Origin: Thermoplasmata archaeon
GTDB taxonomy: Archaea > Thermoplasmatota > E2 > DHVEG-1
DNA: 33,089 nt
Direction: 5' to 3'
NCBI GenBank assembly: GCA_020054495.1
Contig: JAHWGK010000005.1
Coordinates: 1 to 33,089 of the forward strand
Position numbers and translations under genes: made by a program. A model generated the notes under the pieces. The model had not been told where the DNA came from. It made no database searches and worked only from the letters and a program-made list of their open reading frames with translations. This document shows, in pieces, positions 30,401-33,089 of the stretch (position 1 is its first letter; each line of letters starts with the position of its first letter).

Positions 30401-30646
30401 AATGCAACGAATGCTACAACTGGTGCTAATTGGACTCTTACTTCCACACCCGGCTTTGATAACTACAGTCTGCTGTATAATAAGAGTAATAGTTGGAATA
30501 ATATCAACCTTACATATGATACATTTGTTACCGGTCTTGGTGTTGGTAGTTGGCAGACATTTGATTTGAACATATTTATGGCAACGACATCATCAAAAAG
30601 TGATCCATTATCTGTTACTATTACATTTAGATCTGTAATTTCCTAG
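18485..30646 (+). CDS. Giant secreted protein with thioredoxin-like and two subtilisin (S8) domains, 4053 aa
   Basis: This is a probable surface-attached protease/adhesin. A long basic N-region precedes a hydrophobic segment near residues 65-90. Then come Ig-like domains (97-180, 233-325), a thioredoxin-like domain (about 325-435, Cys355-Asn-Pro-Cys358, cis-Pro399), a propeptide-like part and S8 domain 1 (Asp568, His597, Asn685, Ser742). A beta domain, an Ig-like repeat holding a 400-residue insert, and the first LamG half (1641-1724) follow. The inserted block (1725-2850) contains S8 domain 2, a DNRLRE-like domain (about 2190-2370) and FnIII units. After it come the second LamG half (to about 2968), Ig-like and FnIII modules, and a C-terminal domain (3925-4053) shared with the 2006-residue protein. 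The frame is unbroken over 12 kb. The ATG has GTGTGATA upstream. N-glycosylation sequons abound. Confidence 0.92.
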   Translation: MLDEDKNRKLNTIREEIDSLSYKSRRCVYSKKSSSNVDYLVDRAFAKQNGKQIIRNKIKKKLPWKQTLAILVTLIVVLAAIPYVLPPLYGDFGTDVSIVLDPDEVHVNESVLINVSIPSFYNITNVSADMAGVETINLSLFDNSTSLHLWQAVWLVHDLLPDEYIMTITASDGLNMTYSAGTRLSVVSDDIHSDNQSSEPDDNDTLPPGYNETIPPDVDDDHDEDNNSIIPAGLDISMLIENHSYYINETVLITGEVTYNYTFINTAINLSFIGPSFNKTAVINATNGTFSYKIKFFNIGIYKVQGQISYNNETKDVERMFYIDKPTEDISIQTKIDQSINKGKPVLLFFYTNGCNPCQEEEKVLIELINIYAEEIDFIYVHETGNQSIIEDFDVKNYPTMFLIIDKVHEGYLYKYLEGIVNKTELMSYIDQALDKNESNNFAGWWRGEIVSQSPLELPSEIDSIISNNEPIQIIIKCKDGENLTEKVTYLKSIGFVPTAEIESLGFIAGVIDKVVYDKIKFDSGLDDVYTDDGFTVLLNESLPLVRYNEAAQSFNVTGSGKKICIIDTGVDSSIVNYSYGYDFVHDDNIPDDEHGHGTRVAAVIASIAPDSELVVAKVIDGSGVGYESDVLEALEWCIEQSPDVISFSIGTEDSCDGFCNTNFVANMSNDAFDSGIFVVAASGNDGSKSLKSPACGSNVFSVGATDDYDNIASFSNVNPTLDLFAPGVDITTFAGTGSGTSYSAPHVAAASLLVLELVDLNPIDLKYRLRSTGVPVGYVYNESLSLDIARLDVYNVLANNKTMEPYDYSWWWQGILGDGEVYEPLDVVSLLPDAEGDTQTWTIFPADRGGLHWNKVDDPVGSPDGDSTYVYSTTVQNEEFNHTTDEKLEGATISEVKVVARMKYVGVAVTVNIGLNVGGTRFPGGSNNALTASYAYYEQKWNQNPADSQDWEKSDIDSLQTSLRYMIGMFPGDAARCTQVYLNVTYTPVTNNAPTQSNPGPTNGSTGQDLTPPLNVTCYDTDDDTMNATWWSNSSGSWVQFASNTSIASSYTNIIQTNSNFSNYSTTYYWSVNLSDGEGGWDNETYHFTTENITTSVDTIQPYNLSSSTKTLTATCSSSLDNVTLWYRYSSDNLTWGGEDPDNEIGVLYAEQNTEQSQQGATEKTLAAIDSADFVVGDDYIIIASCHVSASTSSTRAETYLKHGSSIFTVTQEEQEPPFDSTTAWIYSTVIKWTAISGESIELTGQEADDTAGYAYWDEISLMVIPLKNLTEGIDYWYDSETTADNNMDDTWANNEGASITFTPDGTSNYLAMASSRIEADTTENDLMAMRIAEGGSGLGQVERDCEDSNDESVLTYIRILEAPSASSTEYTVQFQGDSVHDKLSSQLFILNLSAFKNSSYNQTSATNEISSSWEELGNASMNLTYAGNVIVIWADLYEYTQDKTTLPPNEAWIGAIRYRANYGNSSSSSISKLTVTNRLCSWNRYDYTEGADRGCGIMFDRINIEDTSEHWYTLDGDGESVFVVHSDYGTRIIAFSESTINEGWKIWNNANNPDTASPWSWDFNFPDGSGYYEFYSMGNKTGSPNETAPRSANAICYLGDNTKPTVDFELPTPANNTELANTWADVNVSVSDTGGNVSSFIDWDGSLRGYWSMEYLNSTGVFDNSTYDNFATYNGDDFDENNQTSAIYGDGLEFDGDDDYLLVSDHSSLDITDEITIEAWAKDPPLIPSKDKDTKDSFEEIESIKSQLDKNKEIINYNISDITLYKTKKDTFYLYNLLETFDLLKKFYFNYLGIENIESDNNYGNNSKLSLDKSIKQFDEYLIECCNSKTEKDKTRAILKFKEGITPQKFTKITSDLENSGFIKTMEIFSERIVAGYINNTILEKINIIDDIEEVYTDREFEILLTESMPLIGVEKTSLEYNLTGKGKKICILDTGVDSTVVNYSSGYDFVYNDNISDDNYGHGTIVASIIDRIAPDAELIVAKVIGDDGTGYESDVLEGLQWCINQDPDVISFSIGAGSYDGFCDNNLIAQLCDQAFTRGIFIVAAAGSDGNRNLRAPACGSNVFSVGATDDQDNIASFSSVNPTIDMFAPGVNIVTKAGSGSGTSLSAPHVAASSLLLLEKEDLDVQDLKYRLKTTGKPILYQYNDTLDIYIPRLDIYNSLINNKTMEPYDYSWYNYVESGDKNEEYIVLTTDIFYSDNNDTCLYEASPDANFGNDSFMYVDSRSTQNNRMMVQFDLLSEVPYGCDIIDAKLEIYYYGKSIFSPVGRTYRCHRIFGSWEEWYPTWNNWVGKFWGSGYSTDTVPGSYGYMEWDVTDHVQGIVDQNSSYYNNGWLIKDSDETTAVNRWAKFYSSEHGSNKPKLTVQWSCNSPTVTNNGGATSVEETTATLRGEVTETGGCDPTAIIYYGDNEGSTNPLSWDENVNAGAESGSFSEGVTGLTSADLYYYRCYASNSGGGDWADSAEKFLTKPNAPSTLTASSQTKNCITYTWNATSKGTGATLNTKVMANISGFPSDHEDGTEWYNSTSESDTQCILLMGQIYYVRAWSWATEGGYNKWSDGYDSEIMYTKPGDPTSLTADNPTISTINLSWTIEGSNGGDRVVIRNSTSGYPSDPTGGYETYNSTDMSGPHTDTGLEPGTTYYYSLWIYDSESGYFSDVKETAYNTTNLALPTVVTLSAIGVEETNATIRAEITSTGGKEPYRWIVWNTSGSPFTDPSKNESFVPDGIGIYSKDITGLSNGTQYHFRGLANNSVGWSNGTNITFWTKPQPPSDFGAIAINNTRINLTWTIGNGAVNTTIIQKAGSSPTSRSDYDKIVYNGTGTSCNDTLLDGFTTYYYRAWSTTNPDSDPPDPTASATTWSPKTILAKGDAYELFINGTTLYGYLNGTLIVNTSIDEEWHHVAFTYNGSVACLYVDGNLNDTNSSYNEPIKTNNNNLVLGQDFQGTLDEVRLWSRELSWEEVNASYDASSYYSHNFTGLSCNNYSYYAHAIDELGNENVTETRYYNCTNNCPVSPSNGAPTFNNPDDGDNCYAQIGKWYNVTVKYTDNNGYSDFDYVELRLLNQSDTTRAIFRYTESTNTFSQQDSLKKFEFNTSSSFAEELDNNITIYWLFKPHWNAENETDYDIQCYCIDGTGLSDNDTTADQFDVITNLLVSSIECNDTTEDSGVDRISLNIQTQVNLSIRYANDPGSSTPSSSYPPDDEFTSVSLYNSSDYNWGTNNSISNGNGTICFTPDEIGIDNYTLYINMKDGDYSDGEKINPYETIIVDRVNVTSIAVSEHIYYDGSRYWDKNTPINLTYTAKLDYDGTNFTTVNGELNAGYLGDSTAWGGTTSLNISVNDSSSGNIVIRDDATAGSVYDGGDYGITALTVTASKPDIGWDWEAPSISVTGENESSEYLYAGYGTGSQGVYGSGMGGTLKSYNVSGTASDNSGSGMTSVIDDTSFGDNPSNDGITTNWWFIYQIDQNDNGDVIVNYTAEDNVGNTNTVNYTFYEDNDDPTLSDAMFDYSESGDTDEVYGNTSSNIFYFSNSFDSYANIYINATGSDTGEAGVRGVDFSLFGADDPSEDTNSPYTGNYTINDDDSSGSITVIIYDNVNNSASDTITCTGDDTSPDTTIDNIPDTITDLDIISGSATDNIRLARQYFYIKNTTTNKYYNELGWTDSETWLDADANDSFDSGAENWNYNTSLISWANSHSYEIKAKAQDIVGNNDSSPAADTFTITIASTPTVTTNASTGVEEMNATLWGWLQNNGSADTTCGFRHGTSSGSYDTNITNGIVQNNTEFSNDTTGLTPGQIYYYQAWANNSGGFANGSELTFLTKPNVTANFNAATYNSTQINLSWNKGDGANNTYIERNQTGATVWARGEGILIYNGTGTYYEDTGLTPETTYYYQAWSYANWTYDSTTLHKWSDNNASVSNTTQETNTTLEITPASWDIGTTTIGSYNYSTSDFYFNLTNEGNVVLNIQIKASNATNATTGANWTLTSTPGFDNYSLLYNKSNSWNNINLTYDTFVTGLGVGSWQTFDLNIFMATTSSKSDPLSVTITFRSVIS
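19440..19790 (+). other. Thioredoxin-like domain with CNPC motif
   Basis: Residues about 325-435 of the 4053-residue protein read GKPVLLFFYTNGCNPCQEEE, then DFDVKNYPTMFLI. That is the thioredoxin order of strand, CxxC at Cys355/Cys358 and cis-proline at Pro399. The domain lies after the membrane segment, so it acts outside the cell. It could form or reshuffle the disulfides of the neighbouring S8 domains, which contain several cysteines. Confidence 0.75.
20080..20810 (+). other. Subtilisin-family (S8) protease domain 1
   Basis: The complete catalytic set is visible: IIDTGVDS with Asp568, HGHGTRVAA with His597, AASGNDG with oxyanion Asn685, and GSGTSYSAPHVAA with Ser742. About 80 residues before it resemble an I9-type propeptide (IQIIIKCKDGENLTEKVTYL... 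DDVYTDDGFTVLLNESLP). It is therefore expected to be an active serine protease, possibly self-processing. Confidence 0.9.
21905..23105 (+). other. 400-residue beta domain inserted in a host Ig-like repeat
   Basis: The host repeat begins TSVDTIQPY and runs to LWYRYSSDNLTWGG. It is interrupted at residue about 1141 and resumes near 1541 with GWKIWNNANNPD, then PWSWDFNFPDGSGYYEFYS. The inserted part is not recognised. It contains two similar-looking halves, each with a phrase of the type ...YAYWDEISLMVIPL and ...QLFILNLSAF, suggesting a duplicated beta-sandwich. The break falls at the same place in the host repeat as the MAM-like insert of the 2006-residue paralogue. Confidence 0.5.
23407..23656 (+). 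other. LamG (concanavalin-like) domain, N-terminal half
   Basis: Residues 1641-1724 carry LRGYWSMEYLNSTGVFDNST, then GDGLEFDGDDDYLLVSDHSS and DEITIEAWAK. This is the standard opening of a LamG/concanavalin-like jelly roll. The domain stops abruptly at AWAK-DPP, and its continuation (KTILAKGDAYELFI) is found 1126 codons later. Confidence 0.8.
23657..23665 (+). repeat. 9-base direct repeat at left border of inserted block
   Basis: GATCCACCA here is identical to 27035-27043 at the right border. Both are read in the same codon phase as Asp-Pro-Pro. It may be a target duplication or the microhomology used in recombination. Confidence 0.6.
24180..24910 (+). other. Subtilisin-family (S8) protease domain 2, altered oxyanion residue
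   Basis: This domain is paralogous to S8 domain 1 of the same protein. The catalytic triad is kept: ILDTGVDS with Asp1936, YGHGTIVAS with His1965, and GSGTSLSAPHVAA with Ser2109. The oxyanion-hole asparagine is replaced: AAAGSDGN has Ser2052 where domain 1 has Asn685 in AASGNDGS. A propeptide-like stretch (RAILKFKEGITPQKFTKI... EEVYTDREFEILL) precedes it. Reduced or altered activity is possible. Confidence 0.85.
25046..25596 (+). other. DNRLRE-like beta domain
   Basis: Residues about 2188-2371 show LYEASPDANFGNDSFMYVDS, MMVQFDLLSEVPYGCDIIDA, KLEIYYYG, a Trp-rich PTWNNW, EWDVTDHVQGIVD, then NGWLIKD and AKFYSSEHGSNKPKLTVQW. This is the order of the DNRLRE/CBM-like domain of secreted proteins, thought to bind polymers or stabilise extracellular chains. 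It directly follows S8 domain 2. Confidence 0.7.
27035..27043 (+). repeat. 9-base direct repeat at right border of inserted block
   Basis: This is the second copy of GATCCACCA. It is followed by GATCCAACGG, and then the LamG domain resumes within about twelve codons. Confidence 0.6.
27044..27390 (+). other. LamG domain, C-terminal half
   Basis: Residues about 2854-2968 read KTILAKGDAYELFINGTTLY, then DEEWHHVAFTYNGSVACLYV, LVLGQDFQGTLDEVRLWSRE. These are the second-half strands of a LamG domain, completing the half at 23407-23656. Confidence 0.8.
30259..30643 (+). other. Shared C-terminal domain, copy in the 4053-residue protein
   Basis: Residues 3925-4053 begin TLEITPASWDIG, contain FYFNLTNEGNVVLNIQIKAS, NINLTYDTFVTGLGVGSWQT and end VTITFRSVIS. 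It closely matches the C-terminus of the 2006-residue protein (17158-17545). Confidence 0.75.
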
Positions 30647-30736
30647 AAGAAATAAAAAGTAAATCATAAAATATAAAATTAATTTTAAACCTAAGCATAT
30701 CCAATTAGTCGATAGCAACAGCTAATAAGTAAGTTG

Positions 30737-31135
30737 TTAATAATTTGGATTTGATGTTTTTAACAATTTAAGTTTTTTATTCGTTAAAACTGTAAGTATT
30801 TTTAATACGATTATGCAGGTAAGGATTAGTTGTATAGAAATGCATATTAATTCTTGAAGCAGATCTGCCCATATTGGTCTATCATTAAAGGACCCAGGAT
30901 AGGCTTCTCTTATTATGACGAATCCCATAGCTGATGAAAGGATCGATTCTCCGTTTTGGAAAGAATTATCATCAAAAAAATGGAATTCCACAGGTTCGAT
31001 ATATGGATCTATGTCTGACATTATCCAATGAGCGGCTTCGTGTAGTGGTGTAGTTACAACGATTATAACAAAGGATAACAAAAAACTAATGAATATCATT
31101 TGAAAGTTAATTTGTAGATTATTGCCTTTCCCCAT
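30737..31135 (-). CDS. Small membrane protein with HEAAH motif, possible metalloprotease
   Basis: Function is unknown. The 132 residues contain two hydrophobic segments: about residues 12-32 (FQMIFISFLLSFVIIVV) and about 93-115 (ELICISIQLILTCIIVLKIL). The motif TTPLHEAAHWI follows the first helix and fits the zinc-binding HExxH of membrane metalloproteases such as M50. However, the second metal-ligand motif of M50 (NxxPxxxLDG) is not seen, and the protein is much shorter. It could be a minimal protease-like family or an inactive relative. It converges with the giant S8 gene and diverges from the PKD gene. The ATG at 31135 has no ribosome binding site; A/T-rich AAATATTTAAA about 30 bases before suggests a leaderless transcript. 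Confidence 0.7.
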   Translation of the reverse strand: MGKGNNLQINFQMIFISFLLSFVIIVVTTPLHEAAHWIMSDIDPYIEPVEFHFFDDNSFQNGESILSSAMGFVIIREAYPGSFNDRPIWADLLQELICISIQLILTCIIVLKILTVLTNKKLKLLKTSNPNY

Positions 31136-31206
31136 TGGATATATAAATAAAATTCTAGTTTAAATATTTTATTAGTTTTATTTATAAACAATCTTGGAAA
31201 TTTTTC

Positions 31207-31238
31207 CAGATTGTCATTTTGTCAGATTGCAATTTTAA
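31207..31238 (+). promoter_or_regulatory. Pair of CAGATTG direct repeats upstream of the PKD gene promoter
   Basis: CAGATTGTCATTTTGT and CAGATTGCAATTTTAA stand head to tail with a 16-base period, just upstream of TTTAAATA (about 31249-31256), the likely TATA box of the PKD gene. A small hairpin (AATC-TGGAA/TTCCA-GATT, 31191-31213) overlaps the first repeat. The spacing suits a regulator site, but nothing proves it. Confidence 0.3.
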
Positions 31239-31327
31239 CAGGTTAGCTTTAAATATAATCATTGACAAAATGTATCGTGCTATCACTTAACATCATATGG
31301 AAAAAAACGAAAACGGAAGGAAACGAG

Positions 31328-32782
31328 ATGAAAGGAAGAGAAAGAAATAAAATAGTAACATTACACTTTGTTTTACTTACTGTTTTATTTTCTCTATTAT
31401 TACCAATTCAAATAACATTAGCCAGTGATCAGGTAGTAATCTCTTTTGATCCTCATCCTAGCGAGCCACCATATGCGCCAATAAACCCAGATCCTCCAGA
31501 TGGTGCTTTGGATGTTGGACTACCAGTAACGCTTAGTGTTGATGTCTACGATATAACCGAAGACCCAGTAGACGTGTATTTTTATAATGCATTAAATGAC
31601 TCACTTATTGGAGTGGACTATAATGTACCTTCAGATTGGTCAGTTGCATCTGTTGTTTGGAACGGACTACTAAAGGGGCAAGTCTATTCATGGTACGCAA
31701 TAGCTAGAGCTCATGGTTATGAAAACAAATCTGAGACATGGATATTTTATACAGAAGAACCAAGTAGTCCGCCGTCTTCTCCCCCAGGAGGCGTTACTCC
31801 TCAGCCAAATCAACCTCCTATAGCAAATATTACAGGTCCTTTTACTGGATATGTTAATGAAACTCTGGTTTTCCATGCATATAACAGCTATGATCCAGAT
31901 GGAAATATCACCGGATACAGGTGGGATTTTGAGAATGATGGAATATTTGACACTGACTGGTTGGAGGATGTACTTATCACCTGTAACTATCCTAGCCCTG
32001 GGAATTATACAATAATATTAGAAGTAAAAGATGATGATGGTGCTAATGCAACAGCCTCCCATAATATTCAAATTATAATACTTGAAGTACCATTACAGCT
32101 TCCAATACCTCGAGTCAACGGTCCATTCTATGCATACACAAATGAAACCATCTTGTTCAGCAGCAATGGAAGCTACGATCCAGATGGAACAATAACTAAC
32201 TTCACCTGGTACTTCGGCGATGGTAACATGTCATATCTAGAGAACCCGGTACATTCATATGCCAAATCAGGTAATTATACAATAATCCTCAAAATCACAG
32301 ATAACGATACATTAAACAATATTACCACAGCAAAAGCCATTATTATTGAGCGGGAGAAACCTAAAAAGGATAAAGATGAAAGAAATCTGCCTTTGCTATT
32401 TCTATTGATTTTAATCATGGCAATTATTGCTACTATCATTGTAATAATCATCCGATCAAAAACATACAGATTCACAGTATTGATAGAAAAACTTGATGAA
32501 TCAAAGAAAAACAAGTATAAAAATGTAGAATTTGTATTAGATAAAAACTCAGATGAAGATGTAAAACTAGAGTTGGATAAAAAAACAGGTAATGATTTAG
32601 AACAAGACTTAGATAATAAAATAAGTGAAGATGTAGAACTAGAATTAGATAAAAGTATTAGTAACAATGGAGAACCGAAATTAGATAAAAACAAAGATTT
32701 AGATATAAAACCAGTTGACGACAAAGATGTATCTAGAAGAATAAATAAACTACTATCAGAGTTAAATAAAAAACAAGAATAA
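31328..32782 (+). CDS. PKD-domain membrane protein with repetitive cytoplasmic tail
   Basis: This 484-residue surface protein of unknown role has a signal peptide at about 1-32 (MKGRERNK, then a Leu-rich core ending ITLASDQ). An Ig-like N-terminal domain contains NPDPPDGALDVGL. Two PKD domains follow (about 165-255, with SYDPDGNITGYRWDFENDG, and about 258-340, with SYDPDGTITNFTWYFGDGN). One membrane helix lies at about 355-380, and then a charged tail. The tail at 399-470 is six tandem 12-residue units of the pattern DVELELDKxxxx. The PKD domains face outside and the tail the cytoplasm. The frame opens at a TTG at 31262, but the ATG at 31328 with GGAAGG before it begins a proper signal peptide. 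It belongs to the same surface-protein island as the giants. Confidence 0.85.
   Translation: MKGRERNKIVTLHFVLLTVLFSLLLPIQITLASDQVVISFDPHPSEPPYAPINPDPPDGALDVGLPVTLSVDVYDITEDPVDVYFYNALNDSLIGVDYNVPSDWSVASVVWNGLLKGQVYSWYAIARAHGYENKSETWIFYTEEPSSPPSSPPGGVTPQPNQPPIANITGPFTGYVNETLVFHAYNSYDPDGNITGYRWDFENDGIFDTDWLEDVLITCNYPSPGNYTIILEVKDDDGANATASHNIQIIILEVPLQLPIPRVNGPFYAYTNETILFSSNGSYDPDGTITNFTWYFGDGNMSYLENPVHSYAKSGNYTIILKITDNDTLNNITTAKAIIIEREKPKKDKDERNLPLLFLLILIMAIIATIIVIIIRSKTYRFTVLIEKLDESKKNKYKNVEFVLDKNSDEDVKLELDKKTGNDLEQDLDNKISEDVELELDKSISNNGEPKLDKNKDLDIKPVDDKDVSRRINKLLSELNKKQE
32522..32737 (+). repeat. Six 36-base tandem units coding 12-residue acidic/basic repeats
   Basis: The units read NVEFVLDKNSDE, DVKLELDKKTGN, DLEQDLDNKISE, DVELELDKSISN, NGEPKLDKNKDL and DIKPVDDKDVSR in exact 12-residue register. 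DNA identity between units is imperfect, so the repeat is old or under selection for protein pattern. Confidence 0.75.
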
Positions 32783-32879
32783 ATATATATTAAATATTTT
32801 TAGATCAATCTCCACAGTAAAAAATAGGTAGTTGAGAGATAATTATTAATAGATTTTTATCGAATAGGCTGAGAATACT

Positions 32880-33020
32880 GCGTGGTCCGAAACGTTAGTG
32901 TAAGACCCGCAGATGAAAAGCCGTCACATTTTTTCATGTTTTTTTAACATTAACTTTTTCTGTTGCGTGCGGCAGACCAAAGGTCTGCCCATTAACGACG
33001 CAACAGGAACGTGAAAAAAT
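32880..33020 (+). ncRNA. Candidate structured RNA with nested hairpins
   Basis: A first hairpin pairs GCGtGGTC (32880-32887) with GACCCGC (32904-32910). A larger nested structure follows. ATTTTTTCATGTT (32928-32940) pairs with AACGTGAAAAAAT (33008-33020) with one G-T pair, CTGTTGCGT (32960-32968) pairs with ACGCAACAG (32998-33006), and GGCAGACC (32971-32978) pairs with GGTCTGCC (32982-32989) over an AAA loop. A TATA-like stretch lies about 25 bases before 32880. No known RNA family was recognised. It could be an RNA gene, a small mobile element with inverted arms, or a terminator region. The strand is not certain. Confidence 0.4.
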
Positions 33021-33044
33021 TATGGAAAATGTAAGTAGCGGATG

Positions 33045-33053
33045 CTATAAAAA
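33045..33053 (+). promoter_or_regulatory. Putative TATA box of a gene beyond the window end
   Basis: CTATAAAAA stands about 35 bases before a GGGTGAC element at 33080-33086, which looks like the AGGGTGAT ribosome binding site of gyrA. The nine bases TGGGTGACA occur twice, at 33059 and 33079. A gene starting just after base 33089 is likely. Confidence 0.35.
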
Positions 33054-33089
33054 GCTAGTGGGTGACACAAGAAATAACTGGGTGACAAT

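Larger units (their letters stand above)
32783..33089. other. 307-base stretch without a recognised gene
   Basis: After the PKD gene stop there is a T-run (ATTTTTAG) that may terminate it, then TATA-like sequence near 32853-32860, a structured region (32880-33020) and a promoter-like TATA box near 33045. No protein gene is seen. Confidence 0.6.

Noticed and set aside
11528-30646. CRISPR or short interspersed repeat array inside the giant genes
   Set aside because: The repetition is at protein-domain level with diverged DNA, not short identical repeats with regular spacers.
31262-31327. N-terminal extension of the PKD protein from a TTG
   Set aside because: It would bury the signal peptide behind 22 extra residues, and the ATG at 31328 has a good ribosome binding site.
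32880-33020. tRNA or box C/D guide RNA
   Set aside because: No cloverleaf, no GGTTCGA-type T arm, and no correctly spaced RTGATGA and CTGA boxes were found.

Overview
The window reads as chromosome of an AT-rich archaeon, most likely a euryarchaeon of the Thermoplasmatota type. Supporting this are archaeal-style TATA boxes about 25 bases before starts, several apparently leaderless genes, GGTGAT/GGGGAT-type ribosome binding sites, endonuclease Q, small PurL with a separate PurS, a bacterial-type gyrase, and very large secreted proteins built from Asn-rich Ig, FnIII and PKD modules with very many N-glycosylation sequons. The lineage is an inference from gene content; no marker such as rRNA is present.

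Left third (1-11340): housekeeping genes. A gyrB-gyrA operon lies on the minus strand (122-4498). Divergent to it is a secreted/membrane protein with a Vps62-like ectodomain, five membrane helices and a cytoplasmic zinc ribbon (4718-6529). Then follow endonuclease Q (6602-7831) with a closely linked GAF/fRMsr-like protein, a gene-poor stretch holding the remains of an Ig-domain protein (8384-8683), and purL and purS on the minus strand (8718-11336).

Right two thirds (11340-33089): a cell-surface island. Two giant secreted paralogues, 2006 and 4053 residues, share an unusual long N-terminal region before the hydrophobic segment, a similar first Ig-like domain and a conserved C-terminal domain of about 125 residues. 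Between them sits a small zinc-ribbon protein resembling the N-terminal part of a transposase but lacking a DDE domain. It lies 17 bases ahead of the larger giant, so the two are probably one transcription unit, and it is preceded by a tandem 88-base promoter duplication. The larger giant carries a thioredoxin-like domain, two subtilisin (S8) domains and a DNRLRE-like domain. Its LamG domain is split by a block of 1126 codons flanked by an in-phase 9-base direct repeat. Next come a small membrane protein with HEAAH and a PKD-domain membrane protein whose cytoplasmic tail is six 12-residue repeats. The window ends in a strongly structured, possibly non-coding RNA and the promoter of a gene that lies outside.

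The best candidate for something undescribed is the giant pair with its linked DNA-binding protein and nested, swappable domains. It looks like a modular archaeal surface protease/adhesin system in which whole enzyme blocks have been inserted inside other domains. All functions are assigned by reading motifs; no database search was run.
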